Source of the DNA: Ficedula albicollis
Taxonomy: Eukaryota; Chordata; Aves; Passeriformes; Muscicapidae
Reading direction: 5' to 3'
NCBI RefSeq assembly: GCF_000247815.1
Contig: NC_021673.1
Location: forward strand, 36,471,194-36,535,193
Length of the DNA: 64,000 nucleotides
Shown piece by piece: positions 57,601-64,000 of the stretch (position 1 is its first letter; every line of letters starts with the position of its first letter). Under the pieces are notes generated by a model. That model was not told where the DNA came from. It saw only the letters and a program-made list of their open reading frames with translations, and made no database searches. Made by a program: the position numbers and the translations under genes.

Positions 57601-57995
57601 GTCAAAACTATCAATGTTTATCCTTTCCTCAGAATATTTTAGATTTGCAAGTAATAATTTGGGCATTAACTCCATCAAAAAAGCCATCTGACATGTTCCA
57701 AACAGAAAATAAATCTTGGAAAATACACCTATCAAATATAAAAATTATGATTATTACACAGTTTATTCATAAAGGCAACAATCTCCTTAGAAATTGCTAA
57801 GTCTCATCAGCCAATGCAAATCAACACATTAAAAAAGTCAGAGTAGTACAAATATAGAAAAGTAAAATTGGTGATTTAATCAAACACTCGCATTCATTAG
57901 TCACTTATTTAAAGTTAATGACTTTAAGACCAATTCTTCCAAGACAGCTCTTTACAGCTATTTACAATAGTATTTGCTGTGTGTTCTAAACTAAC
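54692..57995. other. SCRN1 intron with 450-bp duplication
   Basis: 3.3 kb intron. Its main feature is the 450-bp direct duplication at 55,343-56,242, listed separately. No exon was recognised within. Confidence 0.85.
55343..56242 (+). repeat. Tandem duplication, 450-bp unit
   Basis: Two adjacent copies (55,343-55,792; 55,793-56,242) starting CACAGCATGGCAGTGGTTGC. Visible differences are few, for example GGCTAGCC versus GGCAAGCC and AATATTACA versus AATAATACA near the ends. The same 61-residue spurious frame appears in both copies. Confidence 0.95.
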
Positions 57996-58198
57996 CTGTG
58001 ATTTTTTCAGCTGCCCAATACTTTCCAGAAGTCTCCAGTATCCAGGCTTCATTTCTGTCCACAATCAAAAATGCACTTTGGAAAGTATGGCATGAACTCC
58101 CATCTTCATAATAATTTCCACCTTGTCCATGCTCTTCCAACAGAGCAACTATTACATCCAATGCTTCTTTAGCTGTTGCACCTCTTTCTAGGCCAAGT
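57996..58198 (-). CDS. SCRN1: SCRN1 exon (third coding exon)
   Basis: Acceptor TCTCTTACAG and donor CACAG|GTTAGT, 203 nt. With the split Arg codon it encodes [20 protein letters not shown], then [20 protein letters not shown], then [20 protein letters not shown], then YWAAEKIT. The EHGQGG and VDR.EAW.LET.GK.WAA blocks are diagnostic of secernins. It is separated from the upstream exon by a 5.4 kb intron that contains a roughly 600-bp tandem duplication. Confidence 0.96.

Positions 58199-64000
<5,802 letters not shown>

Overview
The window is eukaryotic, almost certainly from a bird. It holds two convergent (tail-to-tail) multi-exon genes with GT-AG introns, several CR1 LINE fragments of the type common in bird genomes, and no prokaryotic gene structure. 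The gene pair WIPF3 (+) and SCRN1 (-) matches the order I recall at human 7p14. The genes were recognised by reading exons in frame, not by any search, and most long open frames in the window are meaningless.

Layout: 1-4,900 is AT-rich upstream DNA without a recognisable gene. About 4,900-6,050 is a GC-rich, CpG-bearing block, probably the WIPF3 promoter/first-exon region, broken by a 640-base pure-G run (5,206-5,845). A long first intron follows to 19,900. WIPF3 coding exons are at 19,955-20,041 (poly-proline start), 35,278-35,410 (WH2 actin-binding), 36,053-36,181 (glycine-rich plus LFAGGFPVLRP), 37,638-38,826 (large proline-rich exon, interior replaced by a 963-base G run), 40,430-40,576, 41,380-41,481 (WASP-binding segment) and 42,379-42,419 (C-terminus). 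The intergenic space carries two CR1 elements. SCRN1 runs on the minus strand from 63,812 down to its stop at 48,061 in six exons. Its 361 visible residues plus the missing N-terminal exon (about 53 residues in the human protein as I recall it) give about 414, the human length. The N-terminal nucleophile Cys of this peptidase family lies on the missing exon, beyond the right edge.

Two properties stand out. First, both huge G runs fall in the most GC-rich functional segments. The second lies where proline codons (C-rich on this strand) are expected and its length breaks the reading frame, so the runs are most likely sequencing or assembly artefacts. Second, the window carries more than fifteen local direct tandem duplications with units from 27 to about 723 bp, in introns, in flanking DNA and inside a CR1 copy. 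Their divergence ranges from nearly none to a few percent, so they are not all of one age or one cause. I found no convincing novel gene system; the duplication pattern is the most unusual signal.

Functionally, WIPF3 (CR16) is a WASP/N-WASP-interacting actin regulator. SCRN1 (secernin-1) is a cytosolic C69-family Ntn-hydrolase homologue linked to exocytosis. They are neighbours by synteny and I see no sign that they work together.
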